DNA of 44,907 bases from NCBI GenBank assembly GCA_031292435.1, contig JARLHD010000102.1, forward strand, positions 1 to 44,907, read 5' to 3'. Below, piece by piece: positions 36,808 through 44,907 of the stretch (its first letter is position 1; the number at the start of each line of letters is the position of its first letter). This stretch comes from Ignavibacteriaceae bacterium (GTDB lineage Bacteria > Bacteroidota > Ignavibacteria > Ignavibacteriales > Ignavibacteriaceae). Position numbers and translations under genes: made by a program. A model generated the notes under the pieces. The model made no database searches. It worked only from the letters and a program-made list of their open reading frames with translations, and was not told where the DNA came from.

Positions 36808-36825
36808 TATAAAATAAACAGTTAC
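36808..36825 (+). repeat. Flanking direct repeat, left copy
   Basis: TTATAAAATAAACAGTTA occurs here and exactly again at 36921-36938, 113 bp away. The two copies bracket the three tandem repeats at 36842-36903. Confidence 0.8.
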
Positions 36826-36841
36826 CGACAGTCAGGGAGAG

Positions 36842-36903
36842 GTCAAGTTGTCCCATGGGGAGCGGCCAAGTTGTCCCATAGGTAGAGGCCAAGTTGTCCC
36901 ATT
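36842..36903 (+). repeat. Three tandem repeats, 23-bp period
   Basis: GGTCAAGTTGTCCCAT (36842) and two copies of GGCCAAGTTGTCCCAT (36865, 36888) are spaced exactly 23 bp apart, with GC-rich spacers. The third is followed by TGACC. Iterated end repeats of this kind occur in IS21-family elements as transposase-binding sites, and an istB remnant lies 2.5 kb to the right, but operator or iteron functions are equally possible. Confidence 0.8.
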
Positions 36904-36920
36904 GACCTCGGTTAAGTCCT

Positions 36921-36938
36921 TATAAAATAAACAGTTAT
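36921..36938 (+). repeat. Flanking direct repeat, right copy
   Basis: Second exact copy of the 18-bp sequence at 36808-36825. Together with the left copy it frames the tandem repeats, as if a small cassette had inserted or a segment had been duplicated. Confidence 0.8.
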
Positions 36939-36954
36939 TTTTCAGAGGTCGAAA

Positions 36955-37179
36955 TCAGAAGGAGCTTCTAAGAGAAACTCCTTGTTTGAATGGATTTTCA
37001 CCGCTGAATTTATCCTTGAGCCGGGCAGAGTTGAACCATTTATTTAATATTGGAAAGTACGTTCCGGAGAAGTTGGCACTGTCCAAAGCATAGTCATTTG
37101 CCCTCCGAAAATCAGGACAGCTGATTTCTATCCCATTTTTTATAATGGGTTCTGGGAAGAGTATAAAATCTTCAGGCAC
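36955..37179 (-). CDS. Small protein of unknown function
   Basis: A 74-aa reading starting with GTG. It contains no recognised motif; it is aromatic-rich (NFSGTYFPILNKWFNSARL). It lies 20 bp after the next gene on the left-going strand, which supports a two-gene unit, but the GTG start and lack of a clear ribosome site keep confidence low. It may be the remains of a phage gene. Confidence 0.35.
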   Translation of the reverse strand: MPEDFILFPEPIIKNGIEISCPDFRRANDYALDSANFSGTYFPILNKWFNSARLKDKFSGENPFKQGVSLRSSF

Positions 37180-37199
37180 AGTATTTTTGCCGTCCCGAC

Positions 37200-37484
37200 T
37201 TATTGAAAAATTTCAGTCCGGTTCTCAAGCGGGCGCAGACCTTCCATCTTCCGGATAATTTTGCCGAATTCTGTCATCTCGATCTTGACACATTCCTTGA
37301 TAACAGCATTTTGTCCAAGAATGAAGTCTTTGAAAGAGCCGTTCTCTTCATTCCAGTTTAACTGGAACTCTAAGATGGCATAGTGGCTGGTCTGTGTTAA
37401 ATTCTCGAGAAGAGGTCTTAATAATTCATCCCTCAGATCTTCGGCGAGATCATCTAATAGCGTCATAGCATCCATAACTATCAT
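37200..37484 (-). CDS. Small acidic helical protein of unknown function
   Basis: A 94-aa acidic, helical protein, not recognised. AAGGAA lies 10 bp before the ATG, a usable ribosome site. Its size and lack of known domains fit phage or satellite accessory genes. It is followed by the 74-aa reading after 20 bp. Confidence 0.5.
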   Translation of the reverse strand: MIVMDAMTLLDDLAEDLRDELLRPLLENLTQTSHYAILEFQLNWNEENGSFKDFILGQNAVIKECVKIEMTEFGKIIRKMEGLRPLENRTEIFQ

Positions 37485-37983
37485 TTCGGCTGTTCCTTAT
37501 ATATATGGTTATACAGAACGCCGGGAAATTTCCCTTATCAATGTCCTCTTCTGGGAGGCACTTATTTCCTATATCGCGATGCTTCTAAGCAATATCAATT
37601 CTGATAATTCTTCCTGGCAATTTATTTACTGTCAATATGTGAACTGACAGTTAAATGTTTGTCAAATAAATACAAAATTTTTTGAAACATCAAGAGATAA
37701 TATATATTTTCAAAAATATTTTACTGCTTTCCGAGGGCACTCAAGTGCCCCAGGGTATATTTTTCTATTTGTCAGTTGTTGACTGACTATAAATATTATT
37801 TATCATAAGCACTCAATTGCATTTTCTTCACTTTTCTTTTTGTCAGATACTTGTATATTCCGTGAATCATGTTAACTATTTCATGAACTCAGAATTCATA
37901 GTTGATCATTTTCTGAAAGACCATTATTTTATTTAGAATTTATCATCATGCATTATTATCAGCCACTGATAGCCATTCGTTTC
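37485..37983. promoter_or_regulatory. Inverted-repeat-rich regulatory region
   Basis: A gene-free 499-bp region with several palindromes: CTGTCA/TGACAG at 37629-37650 nested inside TTTATTT/AAATAAA (37621-37670), a 6- to 7-bp hairpin GGGCACT/AGTGCCC at 37735-37750, and GTCAGT-TGTTG-ACTGAC at 37771-37787. The shared core TGTCAGT suggests one repressor binding several sites, as in a phage-like control region. No gene is evident. Confidence 0.4.
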
Positions 37984-38208
37984 CTACTTTAACTGGGTGG
38001 GATCGAGGTATTCCAAATCGAAGTTTTTTAGAGCAGCCTCGTAATCATCTTTGTGGATATTTCCATTCTGCATATCAAGCTCGTTCAGGAAAACATTACC
38101 AATTTCAATTGTCTGATCTCCCTCTAATGGCTCAACTTCCCATAAGAATGACAATTCATTAACGCATTTTTCGATTATATCGTGGACTTTACTTGTATAT
38201 AATTTCAT
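37984..38208 (-). CDS. Small acidic protein of unknown function
   Basis: A 74-aa acidic protein with a good ribosome site (GGAGA, 8 bp before ATG). No motif recognised; it is probably helical. Its context of small same-strand genes is typical of phage-related elements. Confidence 0.55.
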   Translation of the reverse strand: MKLYTSKVHDIIEKCVNELSFLWEVEPLEGDQTIEIGNVFLNELDMQNGNIHKDDYEAALKNFDLEYLDPTQLK

Positions 38209-38373
38209 CCGATTATCTCCATTTTAAGTTTTCCAAGGTTGTTATAAATCAGCCGCCTTATCAGAGCAATGTATCCGTTTGTCTTGAGTCATTATAATTA
38301 TCCTTATTCTTAATTCCTTCGATAAGTTTCACCTTTATCAGTAAGACAACTTTATTCCATGCGTATTTAATAC

Positions 38374-38793
38374 CTAATTTTCATTCCACCATTCAAGGAA
38401 TTTCACAATAGTCCAATAAACAGCTTCAATTTTTGTGGGCCAGTTATCAGAACAAAAATATTTTTTATTCAAGATTAGCTTTTTTCCTGAACCATCCGGT
38501 TCATGTTCACGAATTTCTAAACGTTGTATCCGGCAATTGTAACCTTCTTTCTGGTAAGTGAGATTACTCTTATAACCCATTTTTTCGATTTTGTCCAATA
38601 CCGGCATCAACCAATCCCATGATCTGTGAAATTCAAGAGCATCTACCTGAAACATCGAAATTTCTTCTACTCCACCTTCCTTATTTTCATCGTTAGAAAA
38701 TACAACATCCTCCTTCCCTTGGTCTTCAATAAAGCGGCCTCCCATGAATATAGCCACGAGTCTGTTGGCGGCAATTATTTCTTCTTCACTCAT
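38374..38793 (-). CDS. Phage-type hypothetical protein
   Basis: A 139-aa protein that is acidic at the N-terminus and Trp-rich at the C-terminus. The segment ALEFHRSWDWLMPVLDKIE (about residues 52-70) resembles a segment common in hypothetical proteins of Bacteroidota phages and mobile elements. AGGT lies about 10 bp before the ATG. No catalytic motif is visible; the function is unknown. Confidence 0.6.
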   Translation of the reverse strand: MSEEEIIAANRLVAIFMGGRFIEDQGKEDVVFSNDENKEGGVEEISMFQVDALEFHRSWDWLMPVLDKIEKMGYKSNLTYQKEGYNCRIQRLEIREHEPDGSGKKLILNKKYFCSDNWPTKIEAVYWTIVKFLEWWNEN

Positions 38794-38886
38794 CAGATGT
38801 ACCTAAAATATGTTGATAAAATATATTCCTAATTCAGAATAGTAATAACTAGTTGGTATGTGTTCAGCTATATGCACTAATTATCC

Positions 38887-39138
38887 TCAGATATTAAAAA
38901 TGTCCTTAATATTCACCATACTTTCCTGATGATATTTCGCCAGATCTTCTATGATCGCTTCGAAGCCTTCCTCAGTAATTCCAAAATACTCAAGCTCACT
39001 ATACCAGTCCACGTTTGTCTTTGGTTCTATACTGATAATGAGCCACCGTTTATGTCTTATTGCAAACACCATGGTCTTCCAGAGCCAGCTTATCTTATTC
39101 GTACCAGTCTGAAAGCTTTTTCTAATTCCTATAAGCAT
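38887..39138 (-). CDS. Small protein of unknown function
   Basis: An 83-aa protein with AGGAAATG directly before the ATG. It has a basic N-terminal half and an acidic C-terminal half; no motif recognised. The 23-bp motif at 39171-39193 ends 33 bp upstream of its start, suggesting regulation in common with the excisionase-like gene. Confidence 0.5.
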   Translation of the reverse strand: MLIGIRKSFQTGTNKISWLWKTMVFAIRHKRWLIISIEPKTNVDWYSELEYFGITEEGFEAIIEDLAKYHQESMVNIKDIFNI

Positions 39139-39170
39139 TCCATTTCCTGTTATTTTATATGTTATGATGT

Positions 39171-39193
39171 TATACTTACAAGAAGTGTGCTAA
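39171..39193. repeat. 23-bp motif, copy 2 (upstream of the 83-aa gene)
   Basis: Partner of 32489-32511, 20 of 23 bases identical, with further similarity on the left. It lies about 33 bp upstream of the start of the 83-aa gene, a promoter or operator position. Confidence 0.55.
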
Positions 39194-39434
39194 AGACAAA
39201 ATGAAATATTTCCCTATGCAACTGATTGCATTTTGCATTAATATCTTCTAAAAATATTATACTAATTTATATTGCTGGAACTGGTATGAGGGATTTTATT
39301 TATTAAAGAAAGGAAAGGGAGTTAATTGCTGTATTTCTTTCTAAATCGAGTATTAAACATTGGCAAAAAATATAGTGACTGATCAAAGTCAATTATAATT
39401 ACCTTTAAACGACAATTAAAATTACCGGTTTATT

Positions 39435-39743
39435 TTATCTACTTTCTGCAACTTTATCTCCTCCTTCTGTCTTCTTTCTTTTAGATTCTTCCAGCCTGTA
39501 ACTTGGTAAGTTTAGTTCAAGTATTATACAATGATGAACCAGCCGGTCAATAGCTGCTGCAGTTGTCATAGGATCCTTAAATATTTGTTCCCATTTAGAG
39601 AAGGGTAAGTTGCTTGTCAACATTACACTTCCTCGTTCGTATCTTTCAGATAATAGGGTGAACAAAACCTCCATTTCTTCTCTGTTCTGTTGTATATAGC
39701 CGATATCGTCTATAATCAACAAATCGTATTTGGGGGATTTAAA
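39435..39743 (-). pseudogene. istB: Truncated IS21-family istB (helper ATPase)
   Basis: The reading begins at a stop at 39744 and covers only the C-terminal part of IstB: YDLLIIDDIGY (Walker B), LFTLLSERYERGSVMLTSN (sensor-I region) and MTTAAAIDRLVHHC with SYRLEESKR at the end. The N-terminal DNA-binding part and Walker A are missing, as is istA. IstB acts as the AAA+ regulator of IS21 transposition. The fragment therefore is a dead remnant, most likely from an insertion sequence truncated near 39743. Confidence 0.9.
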
Positions 39744-39928
39744 TTATTTGAACTGACTTGAAATCCACTTACTCAGTTGAGAAATATCGAGTAGGAGATA
39801 GTTTAGACGAACCTAAAAAAGAGATTGTTAATGAGCAGGAAAAATAATCTGAGATACCAATATGATTCATATCTCTGAATTAGCAAGAATATTGACAAGA
39901 GGAATAAAATAATAACGGATAAACAAGT

Positions 39929-39958
39929 AAAAAAAAATCCATGTCCTTTCGACATGGA
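39929..39958 (-). terminator. Rho-independent terminator of the SEC-C nuclease gene
   Basis: TCCATGTC/GACATGGA forms an 8-bp stem (39938-39945 with 39951-39958). On the minus strand it is followed by nine T, 53 bp past the stop of the 815-aa gene. Between this and the istB remnant, a 31-codon plus-strand reading (39752-39847) ends in KKEIVNEQEK and may be a gene scrap. Confidence 0.85.
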
Positions 39959-40010
39959 ATAATTCTCAAAATTATTTCGGAATAAGTAAACAGAAAAATA
40001 GACCTATCTA

Positions 40011-42458
40011 TTAGATTAAAAAACCGTGACAATTTTTAAACTTCTTGTCACTTCCACATGGACAATAATCATTCCTCCCTATTTTGTTTTTGCCTGTCAT
40101 CTTGAGATACATATCCCTTAGTGAATTATATCTTTCTGTTAGACCATTTTTTAATTTATCAATTTCATCAATCGGAATATCCTCACTTACTATCCAAAGA
40201 AACTCAACGTCAAATATTATACAATTATGATAATCAAGAATTATACCCAATACTTTATTTTTTCTAGTCCCTAATACCGTTTTATATAAATATGTTGTGA
40301 TCCAATCTAAATCTGGATATTGAAATTCCTGTTGCCGACAAAAAATAACTATTGGGATATCTGAAAAAAAGTTCAGAGGCATAGGTCTTTTAAACTCGAT
40401 CTGTTTTTTTAACAGGTTATTTACTTCCAGATCCTTTCCATTTCGTGAATCACCATTAAAACTTAATAGTAAGGATATGGCAGCTGCGTAACCCTTTTTA
40501 TATTTTTTTGATGCAATTTCTATTATTGATTGATAAAGTGGTGGGATATTTTTTTGAGAAGGGATAATAGCTTGCGCACGCTTTGAATAAAGATTGCTAT
40601 AATAGATATCAATATTTTTTCTATAACCATCCCATCGCATCTCAACATTTTTAAAATCCTCTGCATAGTCAGAATAATAATTATGTTCAAAATATAAACC
40701 CAAGTGATCAAGTTCATCATCAAGAATAATAGACTTTGAAAGTATCGCTTTTTGTCGCTCTTCCAAGTAATGTAAGAACACATAGGGTGAGTTAAATATA
40801 TCCTTATAAATTCTTAAATCATCTAAGGAAACAACCCAAACAGGATACTCCGTAATATTTATACCTATTGAACTTAATGTTTCTGCTTTTGCAGCAATAG
40901 TTGTAAAACTATCAACTGTAACACAACAAGCAGTTATTTGTCGAAAGTTATTAAAAGCAATAGTTGCAACTTTCTGATGATCTTTATTAAATAAATCGAC
41001 ATTATCCTGGCTTTTTAAATAATTTATAAATTTAATAGTTTGTTTTGCTGGTTTTAATACTAAATTTTTTATTGATTCTATATAAGAAGTTAAATCTGTA
41101 GCAGGGCTAGTATAGGTAAATGCACCAGCTTTTACCTCTATTATTATTATGTGGTCATCATAAATGATGATACCGTCTGTTTCCTGCCAATCTTTTTTCT
41201 CATTATCCGATGAAAACCAACGGAAATAAACTGAATTGAATGTTACAGCTCCTGGCAATATTTCTGCCAATATTTGAATCGGCAATTTTTCTGAGATCTC
41301 TTTTTGTTTACGGTTCCATTCTTCTTGATAGGAAGGTTTAAGATTTAGGATGAGTTTTTGCATAATCCTATAAATATTATCCATAAGATTTATGTAATCG
41401 AAACAATAATAGCTATCATCAATGAAAAGAAATGGTCTCTTTTTAATCGGCTGTATTCTAAGTGGCCATCCCTTATAATCTCCCTCGCTAAAGAATTCCA
41501 ACTCCTCACCAGGTTCATATGATAACATTCTTATAAATTTATCAGGCCAATTTGTATTTTTCCTTACATCAAAAAGTTCTAACCCGAATACCTTACCTAA
41601 TGTATTTTTAAATAGCTCAGTCAATTCCTTATCTCCATCAAAGATTTTTTTTAATATTTGAAAAGTTCTTTCTCTCGATTCATATTCTTCACTTATATAA
41701 GGATAAACTTTACTAAATACAGTCTGAAAATGCTCTCTTGATTCTTGGAATCCAGTGGTTAATAAATGTTGGATTTCAGTTAATCCTGATAAAAACTCCT
41801 TCACAGTTAAATTGAAAAGTTCCTGAAATATTTCTTCATGAGGAGATAATAAATCTTGTAAATAGGGGATATTGTGTACAATATATCTTTTCCCTCTAAT
41901 ACTCACCCACTCGGCAAAAAACTGAACAAAAAGTTTATCGTTATCATAATCATAATTTGAGTTATTTGCTTTTTCATAACCTGATCTACAAAGCAGATAA
42001 GGCAAAGAAAGGTTTTTGTAAAGTTTGGTAACAATGTTTTTTAATTCTTCAATATTATCGGGTGTTATCTTGGATGGATTTTCCCTGATGGGAGTTGCAG
42101 CAATAACGCTTTGTATATAATCAATCATTCTTAATGAAATAATCTGTTCTTCAGATAACTGATGCTCAGATTGAATCTCACTATTGCTAATTAAAAAATT
42201 AAAATAGTTTAAGTACAATATTTGAATTGGATCATAGCGTTTGATAAATTCTCTTATTAATATAATCGATTCGTTAATTTCCTTAACTAATTCGGGATAA
42301 TATTCAGCATGTTTTTTTTTAAGATCTAATAATTCATCCATTGACGAATTATTTTTCATTAGTGTTTTGTTACCAAATCGTGCTATGGTAATTAGTCCCA
42401 AATCATAGACTTCATCTGGGATTGGATTTTTATTACTATGAATCGTGTTCTTTTTCAT
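40011..42458 (-). CDS. Predicted PD-(D/E)xK nuclease with C-terminal SEC-C zinc motif
   Basis: The 815-aa protein has a nuclease-like core near residues 425-443: ETDGIIIYDDHIIIIEVKAG, giving Asp427, Glu441 and Lys443 of the PD-(D/E)xK layout, as in restriction-type and NERD-like nucleases. About 400 helical residues precede it. The last 20 residues, NDYCPCGSDKKFKNCHG, are a SEC-C zinc motif (CxC...CH). That motif occurs in SecA and in many defence-type proteins. The gene is monocistronic with its own terminator, and divergent from another predicted nuclease gene. Nucleic acid cleavage in defence is inferred from architecture only. Confidence 0.75.
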   Translation of the reverse strand: MKKNTIHSNKNPIPDEVYDLGLITIARFGNKTLMKNNSSMDELLDLKKKHAEYYPELVKEINESIILIREFIKRYDPIQILYLNYFNFLISNSEIQSEHQLSEEQIISLRMIDYIQSVIAATPIRENPSKITPDNIEELKNIVTKLYKNLSLPYLLCRSGYEKANNSNYDYDNDKLFVQFFAEWVSIRGKRYIVHNIPYLQDLLSPHEEIFQELFNLTVKEFLSGLTEIQHLLTTGFQESREHFQTVFSKVYPYISEEYESRERTFQILKKIFDGDKELTELFKNTLGKVFGLELFDVRKNTNWPDKFIRMLSYEPGEELEFFSEGDYKGWPLRIQPIKKRPFLFIDDSYYCFDYINLMDNIYRIMQKLILNLKPSYQEEWNRKQKEISEKLPIQILAEILPGAVTFNSVYFRWFSSDNEKKDWQETDGIIIYDDHIIIIEVKAGAFTYTSPATDLTSYIESIKNLVLKPAKQTIKFINYLKSQDNVDLFNKDHQKVATIAFNNFRQITACCVTVDSFTTIAAKAETLSSIGINITEYPVWVVSLDDLRIYKDIFNSPYVFLHYLEERQKAILSKSIILDDELDHLGLYFEHNYYSDYAEDFKNVEMRWDGYRKNIDIYYSNLYSKRAQAIIPSQKNIPPLYQSIIEIASKKYKKGYAAAISLLLSFNGDSRNGKDLEVNNLLKKQIEFKRPMPLNFFSDIPIVIFCRQQEFQYPDLDWITTYLYKTVLGTRKNKVLGIILDYHNCIIFDVEFLWIVSEDIPIDEIDKLKNGLTERYNSLRDMYLKMTGKNKIGRNDYCPCGSDKKFKNCHGFLI

Positions 42459-42623
42459 TGTTCTAATTTATTACAATATATTTATTATTATAAATATAGT
42501 TTTAATGGTTTGAATTATAGTTATTTTCTAAAAATGAATTAATCTCTATCCATTATTAATATAATCTTAATAATCTATTAGTTTAAATATTTAAATACAC
42601 ATCAAGAAATATTATAAGAATCT

Positions 42624-43778
42624 ATGAGTATTTTAACATTAGATCAAATAAAAGATTGGGACGCAATTGCTGACCAAAGCGATGAGATTTTAGGGCTCTC
42701 TGAAATAGAGAGAATCAGAATTAAAGAAGCCCTGAATTTCCTGAAAATTGAATTTGGAGAAGATTTCCTAAAGGAAAATTATAGTCCCATAAGGCATCCC
42801 TTTTTCAAATTCATTACTAATTATGTTCGAACTACCCGATTATGGTTCGTAGATATTGCGGAAAGAATCTTACTGGTTAAAAATTTCCCTCAATATGAAG
42901 GATTATTAGAGAGACTTAAAAATCCGCAAAAGTATAGTGAAGCTATGTCAGTCTTAGAAAGTGCATATAAATTTTGTAAAGCTGGATTTGAAATTGAATT
43001 TGATCCCTGTGTTAAAATTGGTAATGGTAATAAAGTACCTGATATAAAAATAATTGATTCGTTTACTCAGGAAACATTATACTGTGAGGTGTCTTTTTTG
43101 AATTATTCAGAAAATCAAATAAAGGCTCAAGAAACAGAAGACGAATTATTTAATGCGACTCGTGGTTATGGATTTTTGGAGACGGCTGGTCGTGTTTACA
43201 AGCCATTATCCCTTAATCATAGGAATGAACTAATCTCTAAAATCAAAGAATTGTCAAAATCTGTTGCAGAAAAGCAAGGATTTGGAACATTGATAATTGA
43301 TCATGTTATTACCCTAGGTTTATCTACACCTGATAAAAAGGAAAAATTGCAAAAATGGGCAAATAAACACGGTTGTAATGTCGGCGAATTTGATGGTCCA
43401 CCATCCGAGTCAAATGATGTTCAAAGGATGAAATTCAAAATAAAAAAAGAACAAGAACAACTGCCATTAGATCATCCAAATCTTATAGTAATATATGCCC
43501 CTGATTTTTATTTTCAATTTAATGATTTAAATAAAACAATACATATCCTTGAAGAGTATGTATATGATTTCGAACATGTCCGTGCTGTTATAATTTGCGG
43601 GAGTTATTTTGGCGAGATCAAACCTCTAGAATTAAGAGAAAATGATCATATTTATTTTCAAAAATCAAAAGGTCAGGATTCAGCTGAACAGTACTTAATT
43701 ATTTGGAATCGTTTTTGCAAAAAGAATATTTCTAAAATTACTACTGAAAAAATATATAGGAGTATTAAAGAATATTAA
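42624..43778 (+). CDS. Divergent PD-(D/E)xK-like protein
   Basis: This 384-aa protein has a nuclease-like pair of strands: KVPDIKI (Asp140) and LYCEVSF (Glu155), with Ser157 where Lys is usual. The first 110 residues are helical; the rest is mixed. The change of Lys may make it inactive or indicate an alternative arrangement. It is transcribed away from the 815-aa nuclease gene; the 165-bp gap would hold both promoters. The family call is tentative, and I do not recognise a named family. Confidence 0.5.
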   Translation: MSILTLDQIKDWDAIADQSDEILGLSEIERIRIKEALNFLKIEFGEDFLKENYSPIRHPFFKFITNYVRTTRLWFVDIAERILLVKNFPQYEGLLERLKNPQKYSEAMSVLESAYKFCKAGFEIEFDPCVKIGNGNKVPDIKIIDSFTQETLYCEVSFLNYSENQIKAQETEDELFNATRGYGFLETAGRVYKPLSLNHRNELISKIKELSKSVAEKQGFGTLIIDHVITLGLSTPDKKEKLQKWANKHGCNVGEFDGPPSESNDVQRMKFKIKKEQEQLPLDHPNLIVIYAPDFYFQFNDLNKTIHILEEYVYDFEHVRAVIICGSYFGEIKPLELRENDHIYFQKSKGQDSAEQYLIIWNRFCKKNISKITTEKIYRSIKEY

Positions 43779-43812
43779 TAGTTTGAAAATCCATTATATG
43801 TTCCGATACCCA

Positions 43813-44589
43813 CTATGCTGTTCTCTTTTCTATTGTTGCACATATTGATTCATATGCATATTTCCCTAACAGCCGTACAAATCTTGAATCATTTTCTGGC
43901 ATTCCCTGTGGAAGGATATCAGTCAAATTCAAGATGATCTTAATCTCTTTTTGCCAATGGATTTTAGTATAACAATTCCAATCCATAAAAAAGGAACCGA
44001 AAAAAGGTTTATCTGATATAATCATGGCAATTGGATCAATTTTAATAATATTTAATATAGAAGCATTATCAGTATTGGTTCCGGCCATCATCATAATATC
44101 TCGAATAATACGAATCTCCTTAAGCGGGTTAAAGATCACATAAAAATGAATTGTGTCTGGAATTTCGTATTCCGGTTGATTAGTGCATTGTCGGAATATC
44201 TCATCTGCTACAGACATTTTATGCGTAGTTTTTGCTGCAATAAAATGCCCCATTGTGCCTCTCATAATAGCATTAGGACGAATTTTCAACTCGATATTAA
44301 GTTTCTTCGAACTATGTCGTACAGTTCCATATAATTTCGAAATAGCTTTATCATACCTCGATCCTAAAAGATTATTACAGCCATGGCAAATAGTACGATA
44401 ACTAATTCCTTCAGAATAAATACTAGAAGGTATTGTCAAAATGGGGAGATTTGTAAAACAATTTGAATATATACCTTCACCATTATTCCCTGTACAACGA
44501 GGCGGGACATGGTCTTCAGAAAGTAAATTAACAGGATTTAAACAAAGATTGCAAATTCTGTCATCCGGATTTTTGCCAAGTGTTATCAA
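43813..44589 (-). CDS. HNH-type nuclease
   Basis: A treble-clef zinc site is visible in the first 75 residues: CNLC (13-16), the catalytic-type DHVPPR (26-31) and CHGCN (68-72). DHVPP is characteristic of some HNH nuclease families. The remaining 185 residues are unrecognised. At 258 aa, with one HNH unit, it could be a defence nuclease. It is convergent with the PD-(D/E)xK-like gene (34-bp gap), and a small gene lies 34 bp upstream in the same direction. Confidence 0.8.
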   Translation of the reverse strand: MITLGKNPDDRICNLCLNPVNLLSEDHVPPRCTGNNGEGIYSNCFTNLPILTIPSSIYSEGISYRTICHGCNNLLGSRYDKAISKLYGTVRHSSKKLNIELKIRPNAIMRGTMGHFIAAKTTHKMSVADEIFRQCTNQPEYEIPDTIHFYVIFNPLKEIRIIRDIMMMAGTNTDNASILNIIKIDPIAMIISDKPFFGSFFMDWNCYTKIHWQKEIKIILNLTDILPQGMPENDSRFVRLLGKYAYESICATIEKRTA

Positions 44590-44623
44590 ATTAATTTTAA
44601 GTGAATATTGTTGTTAATTCTTT

Positions 44624-44842
44624 CTACAGGGTTTCACCTCTTTGTCCAATAAAATCAACAAATAATTCCTTTTTAATTTTATTTACTGCGTTATCAAGTT
44701 CTTCAAACAATTCATCTTCATCTTTGAGTGTTACCTCATGAATATGCTTTACTATAAACTTTCTTAAGTGTCGAGGGCCAGCATATTGACCAGTCAGGTT
44801 CAAAAGGTTTGACCACCTAAAAACTACTTTTAGCGTTTTCAA
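44624..44842 (-). CDS. Small helical protein upstream of the HNH gene
   Basis: A 72-aa basic/helical protein with no recognised motif. It lies 34 bp upstream of the HNH gene in the same direction, consistent with a two-gene unit (for example an accessory or immunity-type partner, by position only). The gene is complete within the window; nothing further is visible to the right edge. Confidence 0.45.
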   Translation of the reverse strand: MKTLKVVFRWSNLLNLTGQYAGPRHLRKFIVKHIHEVTLKDEDELFEELDNAVNKIKKELFVDFIGQRGETL

Positions 44843-44907
44843 AGTTAACTATTTTTTTTGTTTTCCCGCATCAAAAGTTGGGTTCTTTTTCCTCCTGTAT
44901 GATTCTC

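Noticed and set aside
36842..36903. CRISPR-like array
   Set aside because: Only three units with 7-bp spacers; no variable spacers of CRISPR length and no cas genes.

Overview
The window is an AT-rich stretch of bacterial chromosome. It probably comes from the Bacteroidota/Ignavibacteria side of the FCB group. Several genes have clear Shine-Dalgarno sequences, which argues against classical Bacteroidia, while one promoter-like site matches the Bacteroidota -7 motif TAnnTTTG. The taxon is an inference with low confidence. The left edge holds a tRNA-Lys(CTT) with its terminator, followed by a class II Fic AMP-transferase whose promoter and 5' end carry four spaced direct repeats.

The centre (2.7-30.0 kb) looks like one large, apparently undescribed signalling locus. 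From right to left on the minus strand, starting at 26993, run: a single-domain CheY-like receiver, a complete branched-chain-amino-acid-type ABC transporter (LivH, LivM, LivG and LivF-like, then a HEAT/cupin-like protein and a lipoprotein substrate-binding protein), a methyltransferase, a 1208-residue divergent histidine-kinase-like protein, two unrecognised proteins, an NtrC-type sigma-54 activator, another unrecognised protein, a receiver-HD-aminoglycoside-phosphotransferase-like fusion, a CMP/dCMP-type deaminase, a vWA lipoprotein with a transmembrane segment, and a 1078-residue tubulin-like GTPase. Genes overlap or abut almost throughout; the only sizeable gap is 119 bp before the vWA gene. 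A near-perfect sigma-54 promoter (27017-27032) lies directly upstream, with TTCG repeats at 27081-27115 in the usual activator position, so the locus may be switched on by its own NtrC protein. A PP2C-like phosphatase gene converges on the tubulin end. A VirD4/HerA-like ATPase and a small partner gene lie upstream. A plausible reading is that a ligand sensed or imported by the transporter drives a branched phosphorelay that controls nucleotide-related enzymes (HD, deaminase, kinase-like) and a membrane-linked tubulin/vWA module under PP2C control.

The right third is accessory DNA. Three decayed direct repeats (30.2-31.0 kb) precede a tyrosine recombinase and an excisionase-like gene. Next come a terminase-like protein interrupted by two Hint/intein modules and lacking any C-extein, a phage-type protein, a repeat-rich non-coding region with three 23-bp-period repeats, five small phage-like genes and a truncated IS21 istB. 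A 23-bp motif occurs upstream of both the excisionase gene and one of the small genes. This is probably a degraded prophage, satellite or integrative element.

The right edge (40.0-44.9 kb) carries three predicted nuclease genes: a PD-(D/E)xK/SEC-C protein, a divergent PD-(D/E)xK-like protein and an HNH protein. A small unrecognised gene accompanies them. This resembles a defence-type cargo region.
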